In this document: positions 7,687-16,748 of the stretch, in pieces
How the letters are laid out: each line of letters begins with the position of its first letter
Numbering within the stretch: position 1 is the stretch's first letter
Assembly (NCBI GenBank): GCA_015058955.1
Contig: SVBJ01000005.1
Span: 1 to 64,000, forward strand
Reading direction: 5' to 3'
Source of the DNA: Erysipelotrichaceae bacterium
GTDB taxonomy: Bacteria > Bacillota_I > Bacilli_A > Erysipelotrichales > Erysipelotrichaceae
DNA: 64,000 bases
Notes under the pieces: generated by a model
Databases searched by the model: none
Seen by the model: only the letters and a program-made list of their open reading frames with translations
Told to the model about the DNA's origin: nothing
Program-made: the position numbers and the translations under genes

Positions 7687-9081
7687 ATGGATAAAGATAG
7701 AAATTCCCGCATAGGGCAGGATTTTTCCCTGGGGTCACTGCTTAAGTTTGCACTCCCGGGATTATTGACAAATCTATCATCACGTCTGTTTGAAACGCTG
7801 GATGACGCGCTTTTTGTTTCGCGCTTTGTCGGACAGAATGCCCTGGCAGGAATAAAGATCCTGATGCCGATAGACGGACTGGTGTTTGCCCTGACTCATA
7901 TCTTCGGTCTGGGTGCCAGTACATATGCCGCTACCGAAATGGGAAGAGGGAACAAGGAAGAAGCAAGCCGTATCTTTACCAAGATGATCATCATGGGTCT
8001 GATATTCGGAAGCGTAATTGCCGCAATCATGATAACCTTTGATGATCAGATCCTGAGTTTCCTGGGGGCTGGAAGAGACATCATACAGTATACGGAAGTA
8101 TATGTAGCGATAACTTTTGTGGCTCTGCCGTTTAAGCTGGCATCAATGTGCTTCGGTGCATTTTACTCTCCGGCAGGCAAACCTTCAATGGGCTTATTTA
8201 ACAGTATTCTTTCCGGTGTGGTAAATGTCATTACTGACTACATTACCATCGTGGTATTAAGAAAGGGTGTAGCAGGAGCCGGCATTGCGACCTCATTGGG
8301 TTTCATTGCCAACTTCATTGTCGGCATAATATTCTATACCCGCGGCAAATATGACATTCATTTTGTCAGACCGGCAGGATCATACATTAGAACTCTGCTG
8401 GAATCATTCCATTATTCACTTTCACAGGTTACCAACAGCCTGACCATGAGCCTGACTTCCTTTGTGGTCAACAGAACGATTCTGTTCTACCTGGGATCTG
8501 ACGGCATTGCAGCCCGTGCAATTGTCAATGACTTAAGACAGATCCTTAACTCGGCCTTCATAGGATATGCTTCAACGGTAGGACCGATACTGGCTTATAA
8601 CTACGGTGCCAGAAGGCCTAAGATGCTTAAGAAGATCCTCACCTATAACCTTAAGGTCTGGTTCTTTGGCTGTACCGGCATGATGTTATTGGGACAGGCG
8701 CTGAAGAAGCCTCTGATAACGCTGTTCATGAATCCGGAAACCTTTACGCAGTCATTCTATGATCTGACTTATTTCGGCCTGACGGTTGAACTGTTTGCCC
8801 CGATATTTACGGCAGGGTGCATCATGATAAACCGCATGTTTGTAGCGTTGAGAGCACAGAAAGTGGCAACACTGCTTTCAGTACTAAGAAACTTTGTCTT
8901 CCGTCTGGGAATTACCCTGACCCTGCCAAGACTGTTTGGTGCCAATGCCATCTGGTTCTGCTTCCCGGTTTCCGAAGCACTGGGCTTCTCCTGTGCGGCC
9001 GGGGCGGTCATCATGAATGCAGATAACTATGGATATGGACGCAGCGGAGCAGCGTATCTCATTCCTGATCCGCAGGAATAA
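7687..9081 (+). CDS. MATE family multidrug/toxin efflux protein
   Basis: A 464-residue integral membrane protein with about twelve hydrophobic segments in two six-helix halves. The N-terminal pattern (LLKFALPGLLTNLSSRLFETLDDALFVSRFVG) is that of MATE cation antiporters, which use Na+ or H+ gradients to export drugs or metabolites. Length is typical. The start at 7687 fits the family N-terminus, but there is no ribosome binding site; the predicted mRNA begins at the start codon. The gene follows a structured RNA with its own terminator and is closed by a terminator, so it is monocistronic. The substrate cannot be told from the sequence. Confidence 0.88.
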   Translation: MDKDRNSRIGQDFSLGSLLKFALPGLLTNLSSRLFETLDDALFVSRFVGQNALAGIKILMPIDGLVFALTHIFGLGASTYAATEMGRGNKEEASRIFTKMIIMGLIFGSVIAAIMITFDDQILSFLGAGRDIIQYTEVYVAITFVALPFKLASMCFGAFYSPAGKPSMGLFNSILSGVVNVITDYITIVVLRKGVAGAGIATSLGFIANFIVGIIFYTRGKYDIHFVRPAGSYIRTLLESFHYSLSQVTNSLTMSLTSFVVNRTILFYLGSDGIAARAIVNDLRQILNSAFIGYASTVGPILAYNYGARRPKMLKKILTYNLKVWFFGCTGMMLLGQALKKPLITLFMNPETFTQSFYDLTYFGLTVELFAPIFTAGCIMINRMFVALRAQKVATLLSVLRNFVFRLGITLTLPRLFGANAIWFCFPVSEALGFSCAAGAVIMNADNYGYGRSGAAYLIPDPQE

Positions 9082-9098
9082 ATAGATTGTTATTGAAA

Positions 9099-9132
9099 AA
9101 GAAGTTAATAAGGAACATTAACTTCTTTTTTC
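9099..9132 (+). terminator. Terminator after the MATE gene
   Basis: AAGAAGTTAAT (9099-9109) pairs with ATTAACTTCTT (9117-9127), followed by T residues. Confidence 0.85.
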
Positions 9133-9145
9133 TAAGAGTGAAACA

Positions 9146-9174
9146 TGAACACATTTTCCAAGATGTTTTATAAT
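9146..9174 (+). promoter_or_regulatory. Promoter of the carbohydrate ABC operon
   Basis: A TGAACA-like -35 (9146-9151), a 17-bp spacer and TATAAT (9169-9174), about 26 bp before the first gene. Confidence 0.5.
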
Positions 9175-9199
9175 AAACTTAAAGACAGAGGAAAGCATT

Positions 9200-10309
9200 A
9201 TGAAAGTTGTACTTAAGCACCTGACCAAGATCTTCCCGAACAGGACGAAGAATCTTCCTGACGTGATTGCGGTCAATGATTTTGATTTTGAGATACCTGA
9301 CGGTAAGCTCGTCGGCTTATTAGGCCCAAGCGGCTGCGGCAAGAGCACGGCATTGAACCTGATCAGCGGCTTACTGGAGCCGACCAGCGGTCAGATTTTC
9401 TTTGGTGATAATGATGTTACCAAACTGCCGCCTGAAAACAGAGGAGTCGGCATGGTATTCCAGAACTATGCTCTGTATCCGCATCTGACGGTACTGGAGA
9501 ACATCATCTTCCCGTTGCAGAACCTTAAAGGCGATAAGAAGATGACCAGGGAACAGATGAATGCCAAGGCTCTGGAAGTAGCCAAACTTGTTCAGATTGA
9601 GGGCTTAATGGAACGTAAGCCAAGTGAAATGAGCGGCGGACAGCAGCAGCGTGTTGCCATTGCCAGAGCGCTGGTCAAGACACCTAATGTTCTGCTACTG
9701 GATGAGCCTTTAAGCAACCTGGATGCCCGTCTGCGTTTACAGACCCGTGAGGAAATCAGAAGAATACAGACGGAAACAGGGGTAACGACCATCTTCGTTA
9801 CTCATGACCAGGAAGAAGCCATGAGTATTTCAGACTTCATCATTGTCATGAAGGAAGGCGTTGTGCATCAGATCGGTAAACCGCAGGATGTTTATGATGA
9901 TCCTGTCAATCTGTTTGTTGCCCAGTTTCTGGGAACCCCACAGATCAACACCTTTAAGGGCAGAGTGGAAAACGGCTGGCTGTACATAGGTGAGGATAAG
10001 GTCTTGAAGACCACCGGCATCAGCGATCAGGAAGTCTATGCAGGCATACGTCCGGAAGGCTTTATCCTGGATGAAAACGGACCGTTACACTGCCGACTGA
10101 GTGCAGTGGAAGTCATGGGCCGTGATACCAGCGTGGTTTCCTTCAATGACAACATGACCGGTGCTTCAATCCGCTCAATCATCAGTGCGGAAAACAGGGT
10201 TGACACTTCGAAAAAGGAAGTAAGATTCTCCCTGAAACCTTATAAAGTCCATCTCTTCAGTAGAGAAGATGAGAAACGTCTCTACTTTGAGGAAGGTGTT
10301 CTCAAATGA
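9200..10309 (+). CDS. Carbohydrate ABC importer ATPase (MalK/UgpC/MsmK type)
   Basis: A 369-residue ATP-binding subunit that would power sugar or glycerol-phosphate uptake from the cytoplasmic face. It has Walker A GPSGCGKST, the Q-loop MVFQNYALYPHLTV, signature MSGGQQQRVAIARAL, Walker B VLLLDEPLSNLDA and H-loop VTHDQEEA. A C-terminal OB/TOBE region (~240-369) is as expected for CUT1-family MalK-like proteins. GAGG lies before the ATG. The last base pairs overlap the next gene (ATGA), so translation is coupled. Sequence similarity within the group is too broad to fix the sugar. Confidence 0.9.
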   Translation: MKVVLKHLTKIFPNRTKNLPDVIAVNDFDFEIPDGKLVGLLGPSGCGKSTALNLISGLLEPTSGQIFFGDNDVTKLPPENRGVGMVFQNYALYPHLTVLENIIFPLQNLKGDKKMTREQMNAKALEVAKLVQIEGLMERKPSEMSGGQQQRVAIARALVKTPNVLLLDEPLSNLDARLRLQTREEIRRIQTETGVTTIFVTHDQEEAMSISDFIIVMKEGVVHQIGKPQDVYDDPVNLFVAQFLGTPQINTFKGRVENGWLYIGEDKVLKTTGISDQEVYAGIRPEGFILDENGPLHCRLSAVEVMGRDTSVVSFNDNMTGASIRSIISAENRVDTSKKEVRFSLKPYKVHLFSREDEKRLYFEEGVLK

Positions 10310-11196
10310 AAAGAAAGGAACTGAAAGGCTGGCTGTACCTTCTGCCTGCAATGATATTTCTGGGAATATTCATGGTCTATCCATTGATAGACGTCTTTGT
10401 CTATTCCTTTGAAGAAGGTTACAACTCAGCTTCCCAGACTTACTTCGGGGTAGGTCTGTACAACTTCAGTTATGTTCTTCATGATACCTATTTCCTGCAG
10501 GCAGTGAAGAATACCATCATACTGGTTCTGATAACCGTACCTCTGTCCACGGGGCTGGCCCTGTTGATTTCGCTGGCTCTTAATTCCATTGAAAAACTGA
10601 AGGATCTGTTCCAGACAATATACTTCCTGCCGTATGTTACCAATACTCTGGCAGTCGGTCTGGTCTTCATGATCCTGTTCAAGAAAACGGCCTATACCGA
10701 AGGCATGATAAATCTGCTGATCAACCGGTTCGGCGGGGAAAGCATTGACTTCATAGACGGTCCTTATTGGGCCAAGATGTTTGTGCTGTGCTTCTATACG
10801 ATATGGGTAGTACTGCCGTTTAAGGTTTTGATCCTTACCAGTGCCTTAGCCAGTGTCGATCAGAACCTTTACAATGCCGCCAAGGTTGACGGAACTTCAC
10901 CGTTCCGTATCTTTTACAAGATAACCATTCCGATGATCTCACCTATGATCTTCTATCTGGTAATCACCGGTTTCATTGGTGCCTTCAAGGCTTACAGCGA
11001 TGCGGTAGCCCTGTTTGGTACGGACCTTAATGCTGCCGGCATGAATACCATTGTGGGATATGTCTATGACATGCTGTATGGAAACAGCGGCGGCTATCCG
11101 TCCTATGCTTCCGCCGCAGCCATCATACTGTTTGCGATCGTTCTGTCAATTACCTGCATCAACCTGCTGGTAAGCAAGAAGCACGTGCACTACTAG
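10306..11196 (+). CDS. Sugar ABC transporter permease, MalF/UgpA-like
   Basis: A 296-residue inner-membrane permease with six hydrophobic segments (first at ~10-30). The cytoplasmic EAA loop reads NAAKVDGTSPFRIFYKITIPMISPM (~198-222), the docking site for the ATPase. It begins inside the stop codon of the ATPase gene, and the second permease follows after 10 bp. It belongs to the CUT1 group, which imports oligosaccharides, glycerol-3-phosphate and related compounds. Confidence 0.9.
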   Translation: MKRKELKGWLYLLPAMIFLGIFMVYPLIDVFVYSFEEGYNSASQTYFGVGLYNFSYVLHDTYFLQAVKNTIILVLITVPLSTGLALLISLALNSIEKLKDLFQTIYFLPYVTNTLAVGLVFMILFKKTAYTEGMINLLINRFGGESIDFIDGPYWAKMFVLCFYTIWVVLPFKVLILTSALASVDQNLYNAAKVDGTSPFRIFYKITIPMISPMIFYLVITGFIGAFKAYSDAVALFGTDLNAAGMNTIVGYVYDMLYGNSGGYPSYASAAAIILFAIVLSITCINLLVSKKHVHY

Positions 11197-11206
11197 AGGT
11201 GATAAC

Positions 11207-12082
11207 ATGGATCAGAATTTCGATTATGAAAAGATAGAAAAGGCAGCCGTAAGGCGCCGTAAGATTAAGAACATCCTTGTTTATTCCGCTCTGGTGTTAT
11301 GGGCTCTGATCGTTCTGTTCCCGTTCTACTGGATGGTACTCACTTCCATCAAGAGCTACGGTTCCTATAGTTCAGAATATATACCAAAGTTCTTTACTCT
11401 TGAACCAACGGTACAGAACTACATTGATGTTTTCACGGCTGTACCGTTACTGAAGTATCTGGGTAATACAGTCATCTTTACCCTGGCAACAACAGCCCTG
11501 ATGCTGATTGTCATTACCTTTGCGGCCTTTGCCTTCAGCAAGCTTGAATTCAGGGGCAGGGATCTGGTATTTGCCGGTTTCCTGGCTCTGATGATGATAC
11601 CTAACGAACTGGTAGTCATAACCAACTTCGTCACCATTACCAACTGGAACATGCGCAATACCTTCTGGGGTCTGATCCTGCCGTCAATTACCTCGGTATT
11701 CTATATCTATCTGCTGAAGGAGAACTTTGCTCAGGTTCCCGATGAGCTGTATAAGGCAGCCAAGGTTGACGGAACAAGTGACCTGAAGTTCCTGTTCAAG
11801 GTTCTCATCCCGATCTGCCGTCCAACCATTGTTACGGTCACGATTCTCAAGATCATCGAATGCTGGAACTCCTATGTCTGGCCTAGACTGATTACTGATG
11901 ATGCAGCTCTGTTTTTGGTTTCCAACGGCATTCAGGAAATCAGAGAGAACGGCATGGGCAGGGAAAACATTCCGGCCATGATGGCAGCGGTAGTGGTCAT
12001 TTCCATTCCGCTGATCATTCTGTTTCTGATATTCCATAAGAAAATCATGGAAGGTGTTTCCAGAGGAGGTACTAAGGGATGA
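11207..12082 (+). CDS. Sugar ABC transporter permease, MalG/UgpE-like
   Basis: A 291-residue permease with six hydrophobic segments. The EAA loop is YKAAKVDGTSDLKFLFKVLIPICRP (~182-206), the MalG-type partner to the upstream MalF-type subunit. GAGGTG precedes the ATG. Its stop overlaps the start of the binding-protein gene by ATGA, so all four subunits form one translational unit. Confidence 0.9.
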   Translation: MDQNFDYEKIEKAAVRRRKIKNILVYSALVLWALIVLFPFYWMVLTSIKSYGSYSSEYIPKFFTLEPTVQNYIDVFTAVPLLKYLGNTVIFTLATTALMLIVITFAAFAFSKLEFRGRDLVFAGFLALMMIPNELVVITNFVTITNWNMRNTFWGLILPSITSVFYIYLLKENFAQVPDELYKAAKVDGTSDLKFLFKVLIPICRPTIVTVTILKIIECWNSYVWPRLITDDAALFLVSNGIQEIRENGMGRENIPAMMAAVVVISIPLIILFLIFHKKIMEGVSRGGTKG

Positions 12083-13674
12083 AAAAGCTTATTACCGTCA
12101 TCTTATGCGCAGTGTCCTTACTGGCAGTTCTAACCGGCTGTCACGGGTCCAAGGGTCTGGCAGCCTTTGAAATACCGGAAGAATTTGACACCTCAAGACA
12201 GTATGAGATTACTTTCTGGGCTAAGAACGATACCAACAAGACTCAGTCCCGGATATATGTCCAGGCCATCGATGAATTCCAGAAACTGTATCCTAACATT
12301 CATGTAAACATCCGTCTGTATACGGATTACGGACGTATATACAACGATGTCATAACCAACATCGCCACCAATACTACGCCTAATGTCTGCATTACCTATC
12401 CGGACCATATCGCCACCTATCTTACCGGCATCAACACGGTCGTTCCGCTGGATGATCTGCTGACGGAACCGGACTATGGATTAGGCGGACGCAAGCTCCT
12501 GTTTGATTCACCGAAAAAAGATGAAGTGATTGCCAGGTTCCTTAATGAAGGAATAATTGACGGCCATTACTATGCGATACCTTACATGCGTTCCACCGAA
12601 GCCTGTTACATCAACAAGACCTTTGTTGAGAAACTGGGCTTCAAACTCCCGGAAAAGCTGACCTGGGATTTCGTATGGGAAGTGGCAGATGCGGCTACGG
12701 CCAAGGATGAAGAAGGCAACTATCTGATCAACGGACAGAAGGTCATGATCCCGTTTATCTACAAGAGCACGGACAACATGATGATCCAGATGCTGAAACA
12801 GAAAAATGCCGGATACTCCACTGCTGAGGGAGAAATACAGATCTTCAATGACGTGACTGAACAGCTTCTCTATTCTCTGGTAGATCATGTAAAGCTGGGG
12901 GCTTTCTCCACCTTTAAGATTTCCAGCTATCCGGCCAATTTCCTTAATGCCGGCCAGTGCATCTTTGCGATAGACTCTACCGCCGGAAGCACCTGGATGG
13001 GCAGTGAAGCACCGCTGCTGGACATAAGCGAGGAAAATCTGGTGGACTTTGAAACGGCTGTCATGCCGGTGCCACAGTTTGATCCTGACCATCCGCAGAT
13101 GATCTCCCAGGGTCCAAGCATCTGTGTCTTCAACAAGAGAGATCCGCAGGAAGTACTGGCTTCCTGGCTGTTTGCCCAATATCTGCTGACCAATGAAGTG
13201 CAGATAGCTTATGCGGAAACGGAAGGCTATGTTCCGGTAACGGAAAAGGCCAGACAGACTCCGGAGTATCAGCAGTACCTGGCTTTAAAAGGTGCAGATA
13301 ATGAAGAGCATTACAGAGTAAAGATCGAAGCGACGGAGTTATTGATGAACAATACGGACAACACCTTCGTAACGCCGGTCTTCAACGGTTCGGCTTCATT
13401 GAGAGATGCCGCCGGACAGCTGATTGAAAACGTGACCAAGGGAGTCAGAAGAGGGCAGACGATTGATGATGCCTTCATGAAGAAACTCTACAGTGATGTC
13501 ACATCACTCTACCGTCTCGACCAGCTCAACAACACTACAGCGGAAAAGACTGATCTGGGTCCTCTGCCAAGGACAGCAGTCATCCTGTTAAGTACTCTGG
13601 CAACCGTATGGGTATGTCTTGGTATTGTTGCAGGGTATGGCTGGCTTAAGGAAAGACGTGAAAAGGACTCATGA
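12079..13674 (+). CDS. Extracellular solute-binding lipoprotein with an extra C-terminal membrane helix
   Basis: A 531-residue substrate-binding protein of the extracellular family 1 type. The lipobox LTGC puts the lipidated cysteine at residue 21. The body (YEITFWAKNDTNKTQSRIYVQAIDEFQKLYPNIHV...) is a standard ABC sugar-binding fold. Unusually, residues ~499-521 form a hydrophobic helix followed by KERREKDS, which would anchor the C-terminus in the membrane with its charged tail in the cytoplasm. The family normally ends at about 420-450 residues and has only the lipid anchor. It is the last gene of the operon; usual order puts it first. The ligand is unknown. Confidence 0.85.
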   Translation: MKKLITVILCAVSLLAVLTGCHGSKGLAAFEIPEEFDTSRQYEITFWAKNDTNKTQSRIYVQAIDEFQKLYPNIHVNIRLYTDYGRIYNDVITNIATNTTPNVCITYPDHIATYLTGINTVVPLDDLLTEPDYGLGGRKLLFDSPKKDEVIARFLNEGIIDGHYYAIPYMRSTEACYINKTFVEKLGFKLPEKLTWDFVWEVADAATAKDEEGNYLINGQKVMIPFIYKSTDNMMIQMLKQKNAGYSTAEGEIQIFNDVTEQLLYSLVDHVKLGAFSTFKISSYPANFLNAGQCIFAIDSTAGSTWMGSEAPLLDISEENLVDFETAVMPVPQFDPDHPQMISQGPSICVFNKRDPQEVLASWLFAQYLLTNEVQIAYAETEGYVPVTEKARQTPEYQQYLALKGADNEEHYRVKIEATELLMNNTDNTFVTPVFNGSASLRDAAGQLIENVTKGVRRGQTIDDAFMKKLYSDVTSLYRLDQLNNTTAEKTDLGPLPRTAVILLSTLATVWVCLGIVAGYGWLKERREKDS

Positions 13675-13692
13675 TGAAGCCTGGCTGTTCTG

Positions 13693-13721
13693 TTGAGATT
13701 TAAAGGCGTAAAGTATATAAT
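13693..13721 (+). promoter_or_regulatory. Promoter of the OB-fold lipoprotein gene
   Basis: TTGAGA (13693-13698), a 17-bp spacer and TATAAT (13716-13721). This is a near-consensus vegetative promoter. Confidence 0.75.
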
Positions 13722-13752
13722 GATTATGTTTCCAAAGTGAAGGAGAGGGAAA

Positions 13753-14466
13753 ATGAAAAAACTTTTAATCGCATTATTAGCACTGACAATGTTATTCAGC
13801 TTCGCTGGATGCAAGAAGGAAGATCCTAATAAAAAGAGCGAAGGCGTCATGACCTATGCTGAATTCGCTGCTGCCAAGGATGATACAGAAGTAACTGTTG
13901 AAACCTATGTACAGGCCAAGCAGAGCTGGTGGGACAACGCCGGTACTTTCTATACTCAGGATGGAGAAGGCGGATATTTCCTGTATGGAATGCCTTGTTC
14001 TGAGGAAGAGTACAATAAGCTGACACCTGGTACCAAGATCAGAGTAAAGGGTCAGAAGTCAACATGGGCCGGTGAAGTTGAAATCATCGATGCTACATAT
14101 GAGATCCTGGATGGCAAGTATGTTGCCAAGCCATTGGATGTTACCAGTCTGTTAGGCACCGAAAAGCTGGAAGAAAAGATGAACCTGTTTATTTCCATGA
14201 AGGGACTGACAGTCAAGGATTACGGCAATGGCAAGGCATTCGAATACAAGAATGCTGAAAACAAGACCGATGACCTCTATGTCAAGTTCGATAAGGACGG
14301 CAAGGAATATGAATTCTGCGTTGAATTCTACCTCTGCAATAATGACACTGATGTATACAAGGCTGTAGAAGGCTTAAAGATCGGTGACGTTGTTGACATC
14401 GAAGGCTTCCTGTACTGGTACAACGTACCTAACGTCCACATGACAAAGGTTACACCTTCCAAGTAG
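13753..14466 (+). CDS. Small lipoprotein with OB-fold-like domains
   Basis: A 237-residue exported protein. The signal peptide ends in the lipobox FAGC, so the cysteine at residue 20 is lipidated and the protein faces outward. The first domain (~30-115: DTEVTVETYVQAKQSWWDN..., TKIRVKGQKSTW..., VEIIDATYEIL) has the strand pattern of bacterial OB folds, and a second similar domain ends with GDVVDIEGFLYWYNVPNVHMT. Such proteins are often annotated only as OB-fold lipoproteins. GAAGGAGAGG precedes the ATG; the gene has its own promoter and terminator. Ligand and role are unknown. Confidence 0.75.
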   Translation: MKKLLIALLALTMLFSFAGCKKEDPNKKSEGVMTYAEFAAAKDDTEVTVETYVQAKQSWWDNAGTFYTQDGEGGYFLYGMPCSEEEYNKLTPGTKIRVKGQKSTWAGEVEIIDATYEILDGKYVAKPLDVTSLLGTEKLEEKMNLFISMKGLTVKDYGNGKAFEYKNAENKTDDLYVKFDKDGKEYEFCVEFYLCNNDTDVYKAVEGLKIGDVVDIEGFLYWYNVPNVHMTKVTPSK

Positions 14467-14499
14467 AATAAGACGTTAAACAGAAAAGGACAGAAAACA

Positions 14500-14530
14500 A
14501 AGAAGTGATTGTGATGATCGCTTCTTTTTT
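14500..14530 (+). terminator. Terminator after the OB-fold lipoprotein gene
   Basis: AAGAAGTGAT (14500-14509) pairs with ATCGCTTCTT (14517-14526, one G-U), followed by T. Confidence 0.8.
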
Positions 14531-14549
14531 ACTGATTGCTGAAGAGATA

Positions 14550-14579
14550 TTGTCTATGATATTGAATAAAATATATAAT
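14550..14579 (+). promoter_or_regulatory. Promoter of the lipoprotein aminotransferase gene
   Basis: TTGTCT (14550-14555), an 18-bp spacer and TATAAT (14574-14579). Confidence 0.6.
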
Positions 14580-14607
14580 AAAAAAGGTAAAAAAAGGAGA
14601 CTAATAT

Positions 14608-16083
14608 ATGAAACCAACATGCAGAAAACTGTTAAGCATTATACTGGCAGTATTAACATGCTGTACCTTGATTGCAGGCTGTACAAAACCTGTTGATCCA
14701 CAGCCGACCCCAACCCCGGAACCGACTCCTGAGCCAACGCCTGAAGAAGTAGTCTATACCATTGACAACATCCGTAATTATGTTGTCGGTGTTGATGAGA
14801 ATGTTGAACTGCCTGACGGAACCAAGCAGCCGCTGATCAACTTTGACAATGCTGCCACGACACCATCTCTGGTTCCTGTCATGGACAAGGTCGATACTGA
14901 AATGAAGATGTACGGTTCAATCGGACGCGGCTTCTCTCAGAAGTCAAACCACTCAACCGACATTTACAATGAAACCCGTGATACGGTCCTGAAGTTCCTC
15001 AATGCTGATCCGGATGTCTATACCTGTTTCTATGTAAACAGCACTACTGACGGTCTCAACAAGCTGGCCAGTGCCCTGGTTGAAAGTGAAGATGACCTGA
15101 TTCTGGCAACCCGTATTGAACACCATGCCAATGACCTGTCATGGCGTGAACGCTGCAAGGTGATCTATGCAGAAGTTGATGAGCAGGGACGTGTCATTTA
15201 CGAAGACATTGAAAGACTGTTAACGGAAAACGAAGGCAAGGTAAAGTATGTAACAATTACCGCAGCTTCCAACGTTACCGGCTATGTAACAGACGTACAC
15301 AGAGTAGCCAAGATGGCCCATGCCCATGGTGCCAGAATCATTGTTGACGGTGCTCAGATCGTTGCTCACCGTGAATTCTCAATGAAAGGTGCAACACCTG
15401 ATGAAGATATTGACTTCTTCGTCTTCTCTGCTCATAAGATGTATTCACCTTATGGTGGCGGTGCTGTTGTAGGTCGTTGGGAAGATCTGGTTCAGCACAT
15501 GCCTGAATTCTATGGCGGCGGTATTGTCAAGCTGGTCAGAGACTATGACGTAGTTTACAAGAGTGCTCCTGAAGTCTACGAAGCCGGTTCACCGAATTAT
15601 GCCGGTGTAGTAGGCATGGCTGAAGCCATGAGAGTTCTGAAGGAAGTTGGCTTTGATGCCATTTCCGAACATGAAAAGGTCCTCAACCGCAGACTTATCG
15701 AAGGTCTGAAGAAGTTTGACAATGTCATCATCTATGGTGACTGTGAAAACATTGATGACCGTGTTGGTGTGGTAACCTTCAACTTTGAAGACATCAACTC
15801 CTATGTTCTGGCACAGCAGCTGTCCAATACCGGAGCAGTAGCTACCCGCCGCGGTGCCTTCTGCGCTCATCCATATGTATGGCGCATGATGGGTATTTCT
15901 GACGAAGAAGCAGCCAACTTTGAAAACTGCATGGACAGAAATACTCCGGGCATGATCCGTGTCAGCTTCGGCATTTACAACAACGAAGCAGAAGTAGACA
16001 AGTTCCTGGAGATCCTGGGAGGCATTCTTGAAGAATCCAGACAGGCAACTCTGCTGGATGCTGAGGCAATTCCTGAATATTAG
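14608..16083 (+). CDS. Lipoprotein-anchored class V aminotransferase / cysteine-desulfurase-like enzyme
   Basis: A 491-residue protein with a clear lipoprotein signal (LIAGC, lipidated Cys25) and a Pro/Thr/Glu linker (~29-47), followed by a full PLP-dependent fold type I domain. Landmarks: INFDNAATT (~77-85), HHAND, the PLP aspartate in IIVDGAQ, the Schiff-base lysine K277 in FSAHKMY, and C419 in TRRGAFCAHPYV, the place of the catalytic cysteine in SufS/CsdA-type desulfurases. These enzymes are normally cytoplasmic and need PLP, so an outward-facing copy is unexpected. AAAGGAG lies 7 nt before the ATG. It stands alone between two terminators, with no suf or isc genes nearby. Cysteine desulfurase, selenocysteine lyase or another PLP activity remain possible. 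Confidence 0.85.
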   Translation: MKPTCRKLLSIILAVLTCCTLIAGCTKPVDPQPTPTPEPTPEPTPEEVVYTIDNIRNYVVGVDENVELPDGTKQPLINFDNAATTPSLVPVMDKVDTEMKMYGSIGRGFSQKSNHSTDIYNETRDTVLKFLNADPDVYTCFYVNSTTDGLNKLASALVESEDDLILATRIEHHANDLSWRERCKVIYAEVDEQGRVIYEDIERLLTENEGKVKYVTITAASNVTGYVTDVHRVAKMAHAHGARIIVDGAQIVAHREFSMKGATPDEDIDFFVFSAHKMYSPYGGGAVVGRWEDLVQHMPEFYGGGIVKLVRDYDVVYKSAPEVYEAGSPNYAGVVGMAEAMRVLKEVGFDAISEHEKVLNRRLIEGLKKFDNVIIYGDCENIDDRVGVVTFNFEDINSYVLAQQLSNTGAVATRRGAFCAHPYVWRMMGISDEEAANFENCMDRNTPGMIRVSFGIYNNEAEVDKFLEILGGILEESRQATLLDAEAIPEY

Positions 16084-16089
16084 AAAATT

Positions 16090-16111
16090 AGCGGAGCAAT
16101 CCGCTTTTTTT
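16090..16111 (+). terminator. Terminator after the PLP lipoprotein gene
   Basis: AGCGGA (16090-16095), loop GCAA, TCCGCT (16100-16105), then T-run. Confidence 0.8.
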
Positions 16112-16164
16112 GTACATTAAAGGCAAAAATAGTACAATTTAGGTAACTAAACAAATTGGTTAGT
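16110..16164 (+). promoter_or_regulatory. Promoter and possible operator of the HTH regulator pair
   Basis: TTGTAC (16110-16115), a 17-bp spacer and TACAAT (16133-16138). Just downstream is an imperfect inverted repeat ACTAAAC-N5-GGTTAGT (16146-16164), and a further GTTAGT half-site lies at 16182-16187. Self-regulation by the encoded HTH protein would fit. Confidence 0.45.
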
Positions 16165-16262
16165 GAAAAAACAACCGACAAGTTAGTAATTCAACGTTCA
16201 GACGCTTCATTTTTATGGTTAGAAAGGAGAAAATGGCAGTGAAAAAAGCAGGAGGTACTAAC

Positions 16263-16748
16263 ATGGAAAGCTTTGGAACAAGACTTGCAGACTTAAGAAG
16301 GGAACACAATCTTACGCAGAATGACATAGCGGACAGACTTAACATCTCAGCTCAGGCTGTCAGTAAATGGGAAAATGATCTGACTTCTCCTGACATTGAT
16401 ACACTGTTAAAACTGTCTGACATCTTCAACATTACTGTTGATGAGCTGCTGGGAAAGAAGAGACAGGAACCTGTATATGTGCCGGTGGAAGCCAGAAAAG
16501 ACGTCAACAAGATGGTCTTACGGATAACCGTAGACAGTAATGACGGAGACAGGGTCAGAGTCAATCTCCCAATGGCCGCTGTCAGAATCTTCCTTAATAA
16601 CGATTCCGTAAAGGTCTTCAGCGGAAACAAGGCTCTGGAAGGCATTGACTTCAATCAGATTTATGCACTGGTAGAACAGGGTGTCATCGGAGAACTGGTA
16701 TCAGTAGACAGCGCAGACGGTGATCATGTCAGAATAACGGTAGAATAA
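16263..16748 (+). CDS. XRE-type HTH regulator with C-terminal DUF4097/YvlB-like domain
   Basis: A 161-residue protein. Residues 1-65 form a Cro/C1-type HTH (RLADLRREHNLTQNDIADRLNIS, then AQAVSKWENDLTSPD). Residues ~80-161 form a separate domain with the pattern VRVNLPMAAVRIF... and an ending LVSVDSADGDHVRITVE, which resembles the C-terminal domain of YvlB-like envelope-stress proteins. ATG 16263 is chosen because GGAGGT lies 6 nt upstream; earlier in-frame starts at 16215 and 16233 have poorer sites. The next gene starts directly after its stop, so the two are co-translated. Likely a transcription regulator; the signal is unknown. Confidence 0.75.
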   Translation: MESFGTRLADLRREHNLTQNDIADRLNISAQAVSKWENDLTSPDIDTLLKLSDIFNITVDELLGKKRQEPVYVPVEARKDVNKMVLRITVDSNDGDRVRVNLPMAAVRIFLNNDSVKVFSGNKALEGIDFNQIYALVEQGVIGELVSVDSADGDHVRITVE

